This document shows, in pieces, positions 25,733-37,300 of a stretch of 64,000 nt of DNA (position 1 is the first letter of the stretch; every line of letters starts with the position of its first letter). The stretch covers positions 226,867 to 290,866 of the forward strand of contig QLIY01000025.1 of the NCBI GenBank assembly GCA_003260075.1, written 5' to 3'. Under the pieces are notes generated by a model. It was not told the origin of the DNA, did no database searches, and saw only the letters and a list, made by a program, of their open reading frames with translations. The position numbers were made by a program, and so were the translations under genes. The stretch comes from Phallusia mammillata. Its lineage: Eukaryota > Chordata > Ascidiacea > Phlebobranchia > Ascidiidae.

Positions 25733-27676
25733 ATGGGAAGCGGTTGGTCAAACGCGAATAAAGCCGAAACTGGAGAAACATGCAAATCTTCGGACATCAA
25801 AAACAAAGGTGAGATATTTTACAGTCCTGGAGCCCAATATAACAACCAGGCTATATTACGTTTTCCACAAGAAGCGAAAAGTGTTTTCATTGTTTGTAGG
25901 CCTATGCTGTAAAATGTTACGCTTTGATGGTTAACCAAGGCAAACAAAAATATAAATGACTGCACCTAAAAAAGAATTTTCAACTCCCAGATAACACGTA
26001 GTATGACAGGCCCTGCAACTAAACTATTCTTTCGACATGGCAAAGTTTTGCGAACGATTTGTTTTGCAATTGTCACCCGCATTGTAGCCTATATCTGGTT
26101 ACCGGTATATAGGAACACGTTCTTAAACAACAATCGCATTTCGGCCTTAAACACACTTTATATCTCAGACTCTTTGGAAGTTAGAGAGCAACGCCGGGAA
26201 GGCCAAAACCCTTGCAAAAGTAAAAATGATTCCGCGGCATCAATGATTCCACTAACGTCACCAAGTTTAGCAAATCTCAAAGAGCTTTCGACATCGATCT
26301 GCAGTGAAAGTAATTTTGCTGATGATGAGGGTTTTGATGCTAACATAGCCCCTCGGCTTTGGATGACATCACCAGATCGTGTTTTAAGTAGTGGCGGTTA
26401 TCCATCGTTTGTGACGTCTGCAACCTCGTTCACGTCGTTGGATCCAAATACGGTATAAGTTATTTGCACAAATTTGGCATATCTTTGAAAGTGGCATGTT
26501 GTTTAAGGTGGAACATCAACCAAAAAGACCAATGTCTCCACAAAATAGACAACAAACAACTAAACTAAGGTAAGTCTTCGTTCTGTACAATATTATTGAC
26601 AATCATATGGAACTACATAAACTTTTTTAGAGGAAGACCTCATTCAGCGAGACTCACAATTTTGCGGACTCTCATGGAATACAGCGATCGGCCAATGACT
26701 GCCCCAGATATTTTGCAATCCCTTCCAAATGTTAACAACAGAAGTCGAGGAACTCCAATAAGTTTTGTTCAATCGACAATCCATTCGGAGTTGGAAGTAA
26801 ATAGTACAGGAGAGATTCAGGGGTCTCAAACAGATTTTGGTACAGAAACAGTGGTATTAGGTGACATTGAAGTTCAATCTAGACCAGAATCCAAGGACAC
26901 ACCAGTAAAGAAAGTTATCACTGAAATTACATCACATAAGGTACTTATATGGGTCTGTAATATTATCTTGCTATACGCAAAAATATCCACTGCGCACAAA
27001 ATTACATATTTACAGATCAAACTTTCACAAGTAATCGATGCAAAAAGTTCAAAACGGAAACAGTGTAAACGACAGAAGAGAATACGATGTGAAAAATTTG
27101 GACTTTTAAAGCCATTAAACTACCATCCGAAAGTAAAAAAGAAAACGCTTCGTACCCCAATGGTAATCAATACAAATGCGTTTTTTTAGATTTAACAATA
27201 ACTACATTAACGTTGGCAGAGAAAAAGTTTGCTACCGTTACCTCCTCCGATGCCCATAAAATGTAAGTCACCTACTTTAGTACGCCGGAACACAAATGTC
27301 TGTAAACGTACAAAGGTTTTCAGTAATGAGGCCATAAGTCCAAAAATTTCAAGTCAACAATCAGGATACAATGCAAATGGAAACGCAAACTACAGTATGT
27401 AGAAACAAGTCTTACGTTTCCGTCTGTTTTTGATTATGACTATAGTTTAGCATTTTGTTGTTCAGTACGTTGGTTTTCTGGGCAAAGCAATCTACCACAG
27501 AGCCTTGCTGGAAGTCCATACGCTTCATCTACATTTAACATGAAGCACCAATTGCGTCCTTTGCACCACGGTTACAAAGTGATGACGCAGCGCCAAGTTC
27601 ATGATGTTGTTGACCGTTTGTATTCTGTGAAACCCGTTTATCGACAAAGTTCTTTAAAAAACACCTATCCTAGAAG
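25733..27676 (+). pseudogene. Divergent gene, truncated copy 3 (exons 1-7)
   Basis: Exons 25733-25808, 26169-26452, 26508-26569, 26631-26940, 27016-27162, 27220-27262 and 27466-27676 are intact. The start of the true downstream intron follows, then an n at 27728 interrupts before exon 8. This copy may belong to an intact allele whose continuation was lost in assembly. Confidence 0.75.
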
Positions 27677-27727
27677 GTAAATCATATATTTTGGGTCATG
27701 ATCATAAAGTAAGAAAATTTACCAATT

Positions 27728-27728
27728 N
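27728..27728. other. Single n marking a join
   Basis: One unknown base lies exactly where the unique intron sequence after copy 3 changes to the interior of the MITE of copy 4. It reads as a contig join, not a biological breakpoint. Confidence 0.9.
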
Positions 27729-27896
27729 ATTACTTTGAAAGCTAAAATAGCAATGTTTGGTGGTTTTCTGAGGTCTGGTGCAAGCCGCAATATAAGTAGT
27801 TGGGAGCCGCATGCGGCCCCGAAAACCGAGTTTGAGAACCACTGATATAGATTAAACAAGCTGTCTGCAGATGTACAAATAAACTAAAAAACTTAC

Positions 27897-27991
27897 AATA
27901 TTAAATGTATCATTCCCATCATGAAACTTGGAATAACCAAATCATCGCTGCCAGTCTCCCACCTTCTTTTGAAAGCAACCAAACCTGGCAT
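27897..27991 (-). pseudogene. DAGLA exon 1 only (copy 4)
   Basis: Exact repeat of the first DAGLA coding exon ([11 protein letters not shown]...). No further DAGLA exon follows before the join at 27728. Confidence 0.8.
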
Positions 27992-28826
27992 ATTTGTCTT
28001 TTGTGTTCCTCCTCTTTAAAATGTGTTAGCAGTACAGTGGTAAATGAGGTCTGGGTGGACTTCAAGTATTTTAGCATAAATTATCTGCATCATGTAATGC
28101 ACAAATCTGCACTGGCCAGGTGGGCCACAATGCACAGCAAGCACTGCAAAAGTGAAGAGCCTAAAAATGTGATCCTGGCAGCTGTAGCTGATTGCCGAAA
28201 ACAAACCCAAATGGTAAAATCTTTTTTCAATTTGTAAACAGGTTTGGCAAATAGCGCTTTACTTGCTAAATTACTGATCTAAATAAAGGCAAACTATAAA
28301 GTTTAATTTAATATCTGTCACGTTTAATTTAATATCTGTGCACTTTAAAAGGCAATGGGAACATCACAAAAACAACATCCAAACCCAAAGGAACAAAACA
28401 ACAAAAGCCGATTTCGTCGCTTCACTCGATACATACGCTTTGCGATTACGACACGCATGATTGCATTTACGGAGAGATGATGTTGCCACAATTTTGGTTC
28501 GAAAAAGGCTTGCTGAAAAACCACACCGCCTTGAAAGGCATCTCTGAAGCATTCCCAAGTCAATTACAGACCATGAGATAAAGATAAAGTAACTGCTTCA
28601 AAACAGGGTTGTGTAAGTGTCCAAAAACTCACATAAACGTTGGTTCGGCTTTGGGCTAGTTTCAAAATTCATCAACTACAGTTCTATAAAAACTCAAGTA
28701 GCAACATATCGCCTGTATTGATCGCTCAAGTGGCGATTGATGATACAAGCACGTGCGTTACCATAACTGCTTATTATCAGAGCACTGACAACAAAATACC
28801 TAGTCTTTACGTTTTGCTTAGAAAGT

Positions 28827-30770
28827 ATGGGAAGCGGTTGGTCAAACGCGAATAAAGCCGAAACTGGAGAAACATGCAAATCTTCGGACATCAAAAACAA
28901 AGGTGAGATATTTTACAGTCCTGGAGCCCACTATAACAACCAGGCTATATTACGTTTTCCACAAGAAGCGAAAAGTGTTTTCATTGTTTGTAGGCCTATG
29001 CTGTAAAATGTTACGCTTTGATGGTTAACCAAGGCAAACAAAAATATAAATGACTGCACCTAAAAAAGAATTTTCAACTCCCAGATAACACGTAGTATGA
29101 CAGGCCCTGCAACTAAACTATTCTTTCGACATGGCAAAGTTTTGCGAACGATTTGTTTTGCAATTGTCACCCGCATTGTAGCCTATATCTGGTTACCGGT
29201 ATATAGGAACACGTTCTTAAACAACAATCGCATTTCGGCCTTAAACACACTTTATATCTCAGACTCTTTGGAAGTTAGAGAGCAACGCCGGGAAGGCCAA
29301 AACCCTTGCAAAAGTAAAAATGATTCCGCGGCATCAATGATTCCACTAACGTCACCAAGTTTAGCAAATCTCAAAGAGCTTTCGACATCGATCTGCAGTG
29401 AAAGTAATTTTGCTGATGATGAGGGTTTTGATGCTAACATAGCCCCTCGGCTTTGGATGACATCACCAGATCGTGTTTTAAGTAGTGGCGGTTATCCATC
29501 GTTTGTGACGTCTGCAACCTCGTTCACGTCGTTGGATCCAAATACGGTATAAGTTATTTGCACAAATTTGGCATATCTTTGAAAGTGGCATGTTGTTTAA
29601 GGTGGAACATCAACCAAAAAGACCAATGTCTCCACAAAATAGACAACAAACAACTAAACTAAGGTAAGTCTTCGTTCTGTACAATATTATTGACAATCAT
29701 ATGGAACTACATAAACTTTTTTAGAGGAAGACCTCATTCAGCGAGACTCACAATTTTGCGGACTCTCATGGAATACAGCGATCGGCCAATGACTGCCCCA
29801 GATATTTTGCAATCCCTTCCAAATGTTAACAACAGAAGTCGAGGAACTCCAATAAGTTTTGTTCAATCGACAATCCATTCGGAGTTGGAAGTAAATAGTA
29901 CAGGAGAGATTCAGGGGTCTCAAACAGATTTTGGTACAGAAACAGTGGTATTAGGTGACATTGAAGTTCAATCTAGACCAGAATCCAAGGACACACCAGT
30001 AAAGAAAGTTATCACTGAAATTACATCACATAAGGTACTTATATGGGTCTGTAATATTATCTTGCTATACGCAAAAATATCCACTGCGCACAAAATTACA
30101 TATTTACAGATCAAACTTTCACAAGTAATCGATGCAAAAAGTTCAAAACGGAAACAGTGTAAACGACAGAAGAGAATACGATGTGAAAAATTTGGACTTT
30201 TAAAGCCATTAAACTACCATCCGAAAGTAAAAAAGAAAACGCTTCGTACCCCAATGGTAATCAATACAAATGCGTTTTTTTAGATTTAACAATAACTACA
30301 TTAACGTTGGCAGAGAAAAAGTTTGCTACCGTTACCTCCTCCGATGCCCATAAAATGTAAGTCACCTACTTTAGTACGCCGGAACACAAATGTCTGTAAA
30401 CGTACAAAGGTTTTCAGTAATGAGGCCATAAGTCCAAAAATTTCAAGTCAACAATCAGGATACAATGCAAATGGAAACGCAAACTACAGTATGTAGAAAC
30501 ACGTCTTACGTTTCCGTCTGTTTTTGATTATGACTATAGTTTAGCATTTTGTTGTTCAGTACGTTGGTTTTCTGGGCAAAGCAATCTACCACAGAGCCTT
30601 GCTGGAAGTCCATACGCTTCATCTACATTTAACATGAAGCACCAATTGCGTCCTTTGCACCACGGTTACAAAGTGATGACGCAGCGCCAAGTTCATGATG
30701 TTGTTGACCGTTTGTATTCTGTGAAACCCGTTTATCGACAAAGTTCTTTAAAAAACACCTATCCTAGAAG
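28827..30770 (+). pseudogene. Divergent gene, truncated copy 4 (exons 1-7)
   Basis: Exons 1-7 correspond to those of copy 1 shifted by 11,627 bp and remain in frame; exon 8 is missing because the unit restarts. Confidence 0.78.
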
Positions 30771-31217
30771 GTAAATCATATATTTTAGGTCATGATCATA
30801 TAGTTAAATGCATGTTATGACCCTCCATAACTTTAGCACAATTGAAAAATATTTGTCAGCTACCCTGCATGCCCCATATCAATATCAAACCAGAATACAA
30901 TAGTTATGTACCAGTTTTTTTTAATGCTATGGTAAGTATTTCATTGTGTCCTTTTCTCATACATGACTTACCCACAAAAATTGTCATATCAATGCATACA
31001 AAGCAAAAGCAATGGAGCATGAAAGGCATGATCAACTTATTTATTAACATGGGCATTTATATAATTAGCTAGCAGACAAATTGTATTCCAATTGTGGTTA
31101 TAATTTGAAAATCTCATGGTTGATTTTGATAACAAAGTAGCAAACCAAAAAGAAGAAAAGATATTCATGTGTTATATATTGTTTTTGTAAACTTTTGAAA
31201 AAACACATATCACCAAC

Positions 31218-33497
31218 CTTGGCATTCGAAGAGCCAAGGCGGCAACAAAAACATTTTGCAAAGGCCCCTTTCCAAAATTGTTGCCTCTTCTGGTTTAGTT
31301 CAGATCTAAAAAATCACGAGTTTAAACAATTGGCAACATGCAGCAACAATCGCGTTTATTGCAGTTATTGAAATTTTGATCAGTTAGCTAAATAATTCGG
31401 TCCAAAAAGAAAATTGTGAGGGTACATAATTACTATTACCCTTTGAGAGTGGACTTTTGCACTCTGATTACAAAATTCCCACCAATCAAGAACAGAGCAC
31501 GATGAAGGTTATTTAATTAATATCAGTCGAGGACACTCTCGGAAGTACGTCATTGTAGTACATCATAAATTATTTTTATAAAATGCCACATACACAGCTA
31601 CAAAAATTGAAAAAATTTTTTTATCTGACATCTTAATGCTGATATGACTAAGTAATTGAATTATTGGTGGAGTTTTGCATTTAAAAAGTTTATATATATT
31701 GGAAGCAGTAAATTGATTTAATAACTTAATCCTACCTCATGTGGTTTATGTTAGTACTTGAAGAGCGCTCATTGACAGCTTTTTCAAATCGGTAAAATGA
31801 ACCGCCAGAAGAATCAAAGGTGCAGAAGGCAGTGAGAATGACAATAAATATAACAACGGCATTCACACCAACAATAGCTAAATACAAAAAAAACAGACTG
31901 CTATTTTGGATGACTAAAAGCCCATAGGACCGATTTGGCCTGAGGCAAGTTTATTTCTAAACAAACCCCTCTGTGACTAATAGTTTGTCCAAATACAACA
32001 TATGTGTGCTATTTAAACAACAGTGAACAAAAATCGAATTATTTATTTAGACATTGAAAAAAAATTTGCAGTTCTTTTGCAATTTTTCAACATGGTGGCA
32101 GGGTTACATGTAATTTGAATTTATATGTCTGTTTTGAACACCAAACAGTGCTCATAGATTCACTAGCATTTTGCACATCATTTTAAAAACAGCAAATACA
32201 TTTTCTTATACATTTCTAAACAACAAAGATATATACATCTCAAAGTGTTCATTAAATGTTACTACAAAAAGAGTTTTTAGGACATAGCAGTTGAGGCCAC
32301 TGAGTCACATATAGGTTTCTTACACTAAATGGAAATCATGTAAACCATGAATTAAATGCAAACAATGAAAAAACAAAACCATTATTACCAGCATGAACAT
32401 CATACAACTCCCTCAGTGACTCACAAGCTTTCCAAGTTTGAGTGAGTTTAACTGCCACAAATATAGTGTATGTCACTTCAACTAAGCCCAAAACTGAAAA
32501 AGCAATTGTATGTACATTAACACAAAAAAAACTGTTTAACAAATGCTGTTACCAGACACAACAATTGACTACAAATAGTTTGGACAATTTAATGCATGTC
32601 TACTTAACTTACCTAATCTCACATAAATCACATATTGCAAAGGCTTTCTAGGCTGTGGGTTCATGATTGTTCCTTGCATGCTGAATCCAACAATTACGAT
32701 TTCTATCAGCTTTAAACACAAAACAAAAATAAAACATTTAAAGTTGAAATTATACGTCCAGCTTAGAAACCAACCACAGCAGTTATAAGTAATCCCAAAT
32801 ATCCAAATGAAAAATCTCGAATTTCTATTGCACAAGTGGCTTTAATTATGTCTGATGCATTGGCATTGAGCATTTCCATTTCTTCAACATTAAATTCTGC
32901 TCGTTGAAGGTCAGAACTGGTCATCAGATGAACAGCAATCACAATAAATCTGAAACAAACAAATACAGAACAAAATGCTTTCACATAAAGTACAGTTTAT
33001 CTAAACTGGCAAGAAACACACCATATATATTGTTTAAAAAAAACTTTAGGAATTCCATTGCTACCATGTCATTTATCCCATTTTATATAAAATTATAAAA
33101 TATTATTCCATCTCCATGGCTTAATATATATAGATCAGTGGTACTCAAACTTTTTTATTGTTGGGGCCAAATGGCAGTTTTTTAAGTGTAGGGAACCGCA
33201 AAAAAACGAAACCTTGAGAAAATCAATAAAGATTATTACTTTGAAAGCTAAAATAGCAATGTTTGGTGGTTTTCTGAGGTCTGGTGCAAGCCGCAATATA
33301 AGTAGTTGGGAGCCGCATGCGGCCCCGAAAACCGAGTTTGAGAACCACTGATATAGATTAAACAAGCTGTCTGCAGATGTACAAATAAACTAAAAAACTT
33401 ACAATATTAAATGTATCATTCCCATCATGAAACTTGGAATAACCAAATCATCGCTGCCAGTCTCCCACCTTCTTTTGAAAGCAACCAAACCTGGCAT
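31218..33497 (-). pseudogene. DAGLA fragment, exons 1-6 (copy 5)
   Basis: Exons 1 (33403-33497) to 6 (31218-31305) repeat DAGLA with open frame; catalytic exons are absent. Its start codon is the divergent partner of the only complete plus-strand gene. Confidence 0.8.
33136..33350. mobile_element. hAT-like MITE, copy within tandem unit 5
   Basis: Same element as 16003-16217 with the same 8-bp flanks, duplicated with the unit. Confidence 0.9.
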
Positions 33498-34332
33498 ATT
33501 TGTCTTTTGTGTTCCTCCTCTTTAAAATGTGTTAGCAGTACAGTGGTAAATGAGGTCTGGGTGGACTTCAAGTATTTTAGCATAAATTATCTGCATCATG
33601 TAATGCACAAATCTGCACTGGCCAGGTGGGCCACAATGCACAGCAAGCACTGCAAAAGTGAAGAGCCTAAAAATGTGATCCTGGCAGCTGTAGCTGATTG
33701 CCGAAAACAAACCCAAATGGTAAAATCTTTTTTCAATTTGTAAACAGGTTTGGCAAATAGCGCTTTACTTGCTAAATTACTGATCTAAATAAAGGCAAAC
33801 TATAAAGTTTAATTTAATATCTGTCACGTTTAATTTAATATCTGTGCACTTTAAAAGGCAATGGGAACATCACAAAAACAACATCCAAACCCAAAGGAAC
33901 AAAACAACAAAAGCCGATTTCGTCGCTTCACTCGATACATACGCTTTGCGATTACGACACGCATGATTGCATTTACGGAGAGATGATGTTGCCACAATTT
34001 TGGTTCGAAAAAGGCTTGCTGAAAAACCACACCGCCTTGAAAGGCATCTCTGAAGCATTCCCAAGTCAATTACAGACCATGAGATAAAGATAAAGTAACT
34101 GCTTCAAAACAGGGTTGTGTAAGTGTCCAAAAACTCACATAAACGTTGGTTCGGCTTTGGGCTAGTTTCAAAATTCATCAACTACAGTTCTATAAAAACT
34201 CAAGTAGCAACATATCGCCTGTATTGATCGCTCAAGTGGCGATTGATGATACAAGCACGTGCGTTACCATAACTGCTTATTATCAGAGCACTGACAACAA
34301 AATACCTAGTCTTTACGTTTTGCTTAGAAAGT

Positions 34333-37300
34333 ATGGGAAGCGGTTGGTCAAACGCGAATAAAGCCGAAACTGGAGAAACATGCAAATCTTCGGACATCAA
34401 AAACAAAGGTGAGATATTTTACAGTCCTGGAGCCCACTATAACAACCAGGCTATATTACGTTTTCCACAAGAAGCGAAAAGTGTTTTCATTGTTTGTAGG
34501 CCTATGCTGTAAAATGTTACGCTTTGATGGTTAACCAAGGCAAACAAAAATATAAATGACTGCACCTAAAAAAGAATTTTCAACTCCCAGATAACACGTA
34601 GTATGACAGGCCCTGCAACTAAACTATTCTTTCGACATGGCAAAGTTTTGCGAACGATTTGTTTTGCAATTGTCACCCGCATTGTAGCCTATATCTGGTT
34701 ACCGGTATATAGGAACACGTTCTTAAACAACAATCGCATTTCGGCCTTAAACACACTTTATATCTCAGACTCTTTGGAAGTTAGAGAGCAACGCCGGGAA
34801 GGCCAAAACCCTTGCAAAAGTAAAAATGATTCCGCGGCATCAATGATTCCACTAACGTCACCAAGTTTAGCAAATCTCAAAGAGCTTTCGACATCGATCT
34901 GCAGTGAAAGTAATTTTGCTGATGATGAGGGTTTTGATGCTAACATAGCCCCTCGGCTTTGGATGACATCACCAGATCGTGTTTTAAGTAGTGGCGGTTA
35001 TCCATCGTTTGTGACGTCTGCAACCTCGTTCACGTCGTTGGATCCAAATACGGTATAAGTTATTTGCACAAATTTGGCATATCTTTGAAAGTGGCATGTT
35101 GTTTAAGGTGGAACATCAACCAAAAAGACCAATGTCTCCACAAAATAGACAACAAACAACTAAACTAAGGTAAGTCTTCGTTCTGTACAATATTATTGAC
35201 AATCATATGGAACTACATAAACTTTTTTAGAGGAAGACCTCATTCAGCGAGACTCACAATTTTGCGGACTCTCATGGAATACAGCGATCGGCCAATGACT
35301 GCCCCAGATATTTTGCAATCCCTTCCAAATGTTAACAACAGAAGTCGAGGAACTCCAATAAGTTTTGTTCAATCGACAATCCATTCGGAGTTGGAAGTAA
35401 ATAGTACAGGAGAGATTCAGGGGTCTCAAACAGATTTTGGTACAGAAACAGTGGTATTAGGTGACATTGAAGTTCAATCTAGACCAGAATCCAAGGACAC
35501 ACCAGTAAAGAAAGTTATCACTGAAATTACATCACATAAGGTACTTATATGGGTCTGTAATATTATCTTGCTATACGCAAAAATATCCACTGCGCACAAA
35601 ATTACATATTTACAGATCAAACTTTCACAAGTAATCGATGCAAAAAGTTCAAAACGGAAACAGTGTAAACGACAGAAGAGAATACGATGTGAAAAATTTG
35701 GACTTTTAAAGCCATTAAACTACCATCCGAAAGTAAAAAAGAAAACGCTTCGTACCCCAATGGTAATCAATACAAATGCGTTTTTTTAGATTTAACAATA
35801 ACTACATTAACGTTGGCAGAGAAAAAGTTTGCTACCGTTACCTCCTCCGATGCCCATAAAATGTAAGTCACCTACTTTAGTACGCCGGAACACAAATGTC
35901 TGTAAACGTACAAAGGTTTTCAGTAATGAGGCCATAAGTCCAAAAATTTCAAGTCAACAATCAGGATACAATGCAAATGGAAACGCAAACTACAGTATGT
36001 AGAAACACGTCTTACGTTTCCGTCTGTTTTTGATTATGACTATAGTTTAGCATTTTGTTGTTCAGTACGTTGGTTTTCTGGGCAAAGCAATCTACCACAG
36101 AGCCTTGCTGGAAGTCCATACGCTTCATCTACATTTAACATTAAGCACCAATTGCGTCCTTTGCACCACGGTTACAAAGTGATGACGCAGCGCCAAGTTC
36201 ATGATGTTGTTGACCGTTTGTATTCTGTGAAACCCGTTTATCGACAAAGTTCTTTAAAAAACACCTATCCTAGAAGGTAAATCATATATTTTGGGTCATG
36301 ATCAAAAAGTAAGAAAATTTACCAATTCGGTTTTAACCCATAGTTTTCAAGATTATAACATTACAAAACTGAACAAAGGCTTGTCACATACTCTGGATCA
36401 AGTAGTTGCTCGTTTGGAAAACGACAATTTCGAAGTTAAAATGTAAGTTTATCGTTAATTTGTTACCATGCTTGCATCACTCTTTGTATCAAAGCCGTTT
36501 GTCACAGGTGCTGCAGTTCAAAAGCTAGGAGGGACAGAAAATTGCGTCACGAAGTGAGTCGACTTCAAAAGGCTTTGACACATGCGAAAGAGGTAACAAA
36601 TTTAACCAATTTGCCACAAATTAACTTGTATAGTGCATTGAAACCTAGACATTTTATGACGTAACAATGCATCTGATGGTCGCTATCATCACACCATGAC
36701 ACGCCTTGTGTAACTAGACTAGAGTAACCTGTGGTTTTGGGTGCTGTAGTGTGCGTTTTAGTCAGGGCATTCTATTGTGGAGAGAATACAGTAAACATCT
36801 CGACAGTTCTTGGTGTGCTAAAAGACAGCGTACAACACAAATTAGCAACAGTTGGGATATCTGACCCGACTAGTTTGTGACGCAATTCATTACACTAAAC
36901 TAAGATGACCATGCATTTACAACTGCGCCATAGCGCCCGTGCAGACTGCAGACCAACGATCACGTCACACTCATATATAAATCATAGTACTTCTGGCCTA
37001 TAAATCAATGCCTTTAATATGTCTTGCGTATTAAACAAAAACCTGCTTTTGTAGGCAGCACATGAGATCTATGCCACATTGGAAGGGCCCACATATGGCG
37101 AAAATGAACATCCGCTGCCCATGGTTGATGAAATGATTACGGCTCTTCGGCAGTCGTTTTGTCCACGTAGTGTACAAGCAAAACTTCAAACCAAACATCG
37201 CACTAACCCTAACGTTTGCCAAACAAGAGAAAAAAATGCCAGTAGAAGTGTCACAGGAATGATTGTGGAACACTATCAGTGCGATGAAAGGTATTCAGTA

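Larger units (their letters stand above)
22200..27727. repeat. Tandem unit copy 3
   Basis: A complete unit with all DAGLA exons 1-6 and divergent exons 1-7. Its right end differs from copies 1, 2 and 4: after TTTTGGGTCATGATCATAAA it continues with AGTAAGAAAATTTACCAATT, the same unique sequence that follows copy 5, until the single n at 27728. It carries private changes, for example near 24703, 25835 and 27405. Confidence 0.9.
27729..30799. repeat. Tandem unit copy 4, left-truncated
   Basis: This copy starts at the position equivalent to 16102 in copy 1, inside the MITE (27729-27844), so it includes DAGLA exon 1, the spacer and divergent exons 1-7, then the unit-to-unit junction at about 30800. 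Confidence 0.88.
30800..36302. repeat. Tandem unit copy 5
   Basis: A complete unit that is continuous on the right with exons 8-13 of the divergent gene. It includes the 77-bp segment missing from copy 1. Private difference: ATTAAGCACC near 36141 instead of ATGAAGCACC, changing Met to Ile in exon 7. Confidence 0.9.
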
